Assembly: GCA_030630445.1 (NCBI GenBank) | Contig: DAOVNC010000158.1 | Location: 1-7,879, forward strand | Reading direction: 5' to 3' | Length of the DNA stretch: 7,879 nt | Source of the DNA: Kiritimatiellales bacterium | GTDB taxonomy: Bacteria > Verrucomicrobiota > Kiritimatiellia > Kiritimatiellales > Pontiellaceae | Part shown: positions 5,778 to 7,879 of the stretch, in pieces | Layout: each line of letters opens with the position of its first letter | How positions within the stretch are numbered: position 1 is the stretch's first letter | Made by a program: the position numbers and the translations under genes | Notes under the pieces: generated by a model | Database searches by the model: none | What the model saw: the letters and a program-made list of their open reading frames with translations, nothing else | Told to the model about the DNA's origin: nothing

Positions 5778-6996
5778 CTTGTAGCTCCTCATAGTTCACC
5801 AGATATTTTAATAGGCTTCGTCCTATCTGATGGCCAAGCCCAACGGGAACGGCATTACCAATTTGTCTGTATTTTGCAGCAATGGATCCTTCGAAAATCC
5901 AGTCGTCTGGAAATTGCTGAACCCTGGCATATTCGCGTACGCTCAACGGTCTCAACTCGGTTGGATGACAAAGACACGTGCTTTTTTGCGAAGGGCTTGT
6001 CGGTACAGTTGGGCAAGGCCGATCAAAAGAGAGCCTCCTATAAAATCCGACTTTTCCCCCGCTGGAGTGGTATGCCCCGCCCATCGCCTCGGGAAGAAGT
6101 TCCAAGGGGAGGTTTCTCCAGTTTTGGCCTTCCTTCAACAGTTTAAGGAATTTTTTACGGGCAGGTGAAAATGGGATAATTTGCGGGGAGTCTTCATGGA
6201 GACAGTCTAATGCGTCCGCCAGAGTCCGCCAGCGGGGTGTAAACAGATCTCCTGAATTAACAAACATGGGAGGAGGCATTGATATTTGGAATCCATCCCT
6301 GCTTCCAATGAAAATGACTCGCTCCCGTTTTTGGGGCACCCCGTAATCGGCGGAATTCACAAGCTCAACCGTGACCGTGTAGTTCATTTTTGTGAACTCT
6401 TTTTTCAGAAGGCGCAATACGCTTCCGGGTTTTTCTTCCGGTAGTAGGTTCGCTGATTTTCGTTCTGATGGCGGCACATGCTTAATGGCCGCCGATAAAA
6501 TCCCGCGCACATTTTCCATGATGAAAAAGGGAGGCCTGATTTCATTTATGATGCGCAAGAAATCAAACATAACCTCGCCTCGCGGGTCATCGAAGCTCTT
6601 CCTGCGGCCTGCCGTACTGAATGATGGGCATGGAGGCCCCCCACAAATTAAACTAACCTCATCTGCCGCGATTCCGAATTGTTTTAAAAGATCTTTCCCG
6701 GACCAGTTGTTGATATTGTCTTCAATTACAGGAAGTTCCGGCCGGTTTTTCCGGATGGTTTTGCAGGCCCATTTATCTAGTTCAAGGCACCCGATGTTTT
6801 TTAGCCCAGAAGACTCAAGACCCAGATCCAGCCCCATTGCGCCACTGAAAAACGACAGAAAATTTGGTTTCTTTTTCCCGCAAAGATAGGGTGCTGTACT
6901 TTCCGCGACCCTTGGGTTTGAGGGCCAGACGTACATCCTCCTTTTATGGGAATGTTCACTCCTTTTGTTTCGCTTAACTACGTATTTTATGGCCAT
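5770..6996 (-). CDS. DNA cytosine-5 methyltransferase
   Basis: The 408-residue enzyme transfers methyl from S-adenosylmethionine to C5 of cytosine, protecting host DNA from the neighbouring endonuclease. All main m5C motifs are present in order: I, FLSFFSGAMGLDLGLE (46-61); IV, GGPPCPSFSTAGRR (119-132) with catalytic Cys123; VI, ENVRG (161-165); VIII, QKRERVIFIGSR (222-233); a target-recognition region (about 235-345); IX, RPLSVREYARVQQFPDDW (349-366); X, GNAVPVGLGHQIG (380-392). It looks intact. About 45 residues precede motif I, including a basic stretch (KRNKRSEHSHKRR). The start is uncertain: ATG at 6996 is used here without a visible Shine-Dalgarno sequence; TTG at 7044 would add 16 residues; ATG at 6936 directly abuts AAGGAGG. 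No control-protein or vsr gene accompanies the pair. Confidence 0.93.
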   Translation of the reverse strand: MAIKYVVKRNKRSEHSHKRRMYVWPSNPRVAESTAPYLCGKKKPNFLSFFSGAMGLDLGLESSGLKNIGCLELDKWACKTIRKNRPELPVIEDNINNWSGKDLLKQFGIAADEVSLICGGPPCPSFSTAGRRKSFDDPRGEVMFDFLRIINEIRPPFFIMENVRGILSAAIKHVPPSERKSANLLPEEKPGSVLRLLKKEFTKMNYTVTVELVNSADYGVPQKRERVIFIGSRDGFQISMPPPMFVNSGDLFTPRWRTLADALDCLHEDSPQIIPFSPARKKFLKLLKEGQNWRNLPLELLPEAMGGAYHSSGGKVGFYRRLSFDRPCPTVPTSPSQKSTCLCHPTELRPLSVREYARVQQFPDDWIFEGSIAAKYRQIGNAVPVGLGHQIGRSLLKYLVNYEELQDG

Positions 6997-7205
6997 TTTT
7001 AAATAGAGTATCTGAGTTTGAGTTGCTAGTTGGGGGGAAACCAACCAACTTATAGCGCATATTGTGGATCGAGGGAAAGGGATCTTTGTTTTTTATGGCT
7101 CTTGGTTTGCTCTTCCGGTTTGGCCGGCAATTCAACGCTTGTATCTCGCGACGTTCTGCATAGTATCGCCCGTTCGATTCCCAAAACAAGAATACGAGAG
7201 AAAAT
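6997..7205. other. Divergent intergenic region, restriction-modification cassette to metG
   Basis: This 209-bp gap separates the leftward cassette from metG. It must hold promoters for both. It contains a minus-strand TATAAG at 7054-7049, upstream of the methyltransferase. It also has a short hairpin option (GTTGG 7029-7033 with CCAAC 7041-7045, or AGTTGG 7028-7033 with CCAACT 7045-7050) and a G6 run. I find no credible small gene, tRNA, integrase site or control-protein box. Confidence 0.5.
7139..7166 (+). promoter_or_regulatory. Candidate metG promoter
   Basis: TTGTAT (7139-7144, 4 of 6 to TTGACA) and TAGTAT (7161-7166, 4 of 6 to TATAAT) are spaced by 16 bases. They would start transcription about 33 bases before metG. 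Each box is imperfect. Confidence 0.25.
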
Positions 7206-7879
7206 ATGAGCGAAAAACCATCCAAATACTACGTGACCACGCCGATCTACTATGTGAACGACAAGCCGCATATCGGCCACTCCTACACCACGATCCTCGC
7301 CGATGTGCTGGCCAGCTACCACCGCCTGCTCGACGTGCCCACCCACTTCCTCACCGGAACCGACGAGCATGGGCAGAAGGTGCAGCAGGCCGCCGATGCC
7401 AATGGCATTACCCCGCAGGAGCAGTGCGACCAAACCGTCGTCCGGTTCCAGGAACTATGGAAGCGCCTCGAAATCAAGAACGACGACTTTATCCGCACCA
7501 CCGAGCCGCGCCACAAAACCGTCGTCCAGCAGACCTTGCAGGAGCTGTTCGACCGCGACGAAATCTACAAGGCCGAATACGAGGGCTGGTATTGCGTCGG
7601 CTGTGAACGCTTCTTCACAGAAAAGGATCTCGTCGAGGGCAACTGCCCCGAATGCGGCCGCAAGGTCGACTCCATCGTCGAGTCCAACTATTTCTTTCGC
7701 ATGGGCAACTACCAGGACTGGCTCATCGACTACATCGAAACCCATCCTGATTTTATCCAGCCCGCCTTCCGCGCCAACGAAACCCTCGGCTTCCTCAAGA
7801 CCAAGACGCTGCAGGATCTCTGCATCTCCCGCCCCAAGGCGCGGTTGGCTTGGGGGATCGAGCTTCCGTTCGATGCCGA
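7206..7879 (+). CDS. metG: Methionyl-tRNA synthetase, N-terminal part
   Basis: The first 224 residues of MetRS, which charges tRNA-Met and so supplies both initiation and elongation methionine. The class I catalytic domain begins with YYVTTPIYYVNDKPHIGHSY (8-27), holding the ATP-binding HIGH signature at 22-25, then FLTGTDEHGQK (48-58). The connective-peptide zinc knuckle has one CxxC pair set, C130/C133 and C147/C150, then SNYFFRMGNYQDWL (160-173). This is the single-knuckle arrangement known from many bacteria such as Thermus. The KMSKS loop, anticodon domain and any C-terminal tRNA-binding domain lie past the window's end. The ATG at 7206 has GAGAG (7196-7200) five bases upstream. GC-rich codon use matches hslO and sfsA and contrasts with the cassette to its left. 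Confidence 0.97.
   Translation, partial: MSEKPSKYYVTTPIYYVNDKPHIGHSYTTILADVLASYHRLLDVPTHFLTGTDEHGQKVQQAADANGITPQEQCDQTVVRFQELWKRLEIKNDDFIRTTEPRHKTVVQQTLQELFDRDEIYKAEYEGWYCVGCERFFTEKDLVEGNCPECGRKVDSIVESNYFFRMGNYQDWLIDYIETHPDFIQPAFRANETLGFLKTKTLQDLCISRPKARLAWGIELPFDA

Noticed and set aside
6392..6889. 165-codon open frame antisense to the methyltransferase
   Set aside because: Shadow opposite a gene with all m5C methyltransferase motifs.
6974..7225. 83-codon leftward frame between metG and the methyltransferase, as a control protein or small gene
   Set aside because: It overlaps both neighbours, has no helix-turn-helix pattern and no convincing ribosome binding site.
7050..7433. 127-codon leftward frame overlapping the metG start
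   Set aside because: Opposite the clear MetRS N-terminus with the HIGH motif; no independent support.

Overview
The window holds ordinary, moderately GC-rich bacterial housekeeping genes, with one visibly AT-richer cassette, a type II restriction-modification pair, lodged between two of them. The organism is a Gram-negative (diderm) bacterium: there is an outer-membrane beta-barrel protein with a signal peptide and a C-terminal aromatic residue. The combination of a eukaryote-type HisA, a small secreted protein whose start resembles PEP-CTERM exoproteins, and the general gene style would fit the Kiritimatiellota/Verrucomicrobiota-Lentisphaerota area. That placement is an inference from family resemblance, not something the sequence proves.

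Left part (1-2746): the 5' end of a secreted protein gene runs leftward from 127. A roughly 250-bp AT-rich divergent control region follows, with a perfect 12-bp palindrome, promoter-like boxes, alternative hairpins and a G9 run. Then come three rightward genes: a RluA-type pseudouridine synthase, the redox-regulated chaperone Hsp33 (hslO) and sfsA. hslO and sfsA overlap by 4 bases and are probably translationally coupled. Between rluA and hslO lies an 11-copy tandem array of a 7-base unit that ends just before the hslO ribosome binding site, preceded by a small inverted/direct repeat.

Middle (2747-5057): a small ferritin-like helical protein gene runs leftward, followed by a rightward DUF481/YdiY-type outer-membrane protein gene with a clear ribosome binding site. 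A leftward hisA of the eukaryotic (yeast HIS6 / plant HISN3) type comes next, standing alone without other histidine genes.

Right part (5058-7879): a leftward cassette encodes a cytosine-5 DNA methyltransferase (first) and a PD-(D/E)XK-type restriction endonuclease of PmeII-like appearance (second), overlapping by a few bases. Its base usage differs from its neighbours, as expected for a horizontally acquired restriction-modification system. After a 209-bp intergenic region, metG (methionyl-tRNA synthetase) begins rightward and runs off the window.

I see no RNA genes, CRISPR arrays, transposases or clearly new multi-gene systems. The points most worth a second look are the heptamer array in the hslO leader, the eukaryote-type HisA, the restriction-modification cassette, and the ferritin-like protein that lacks a standard metal-ligand pattern.
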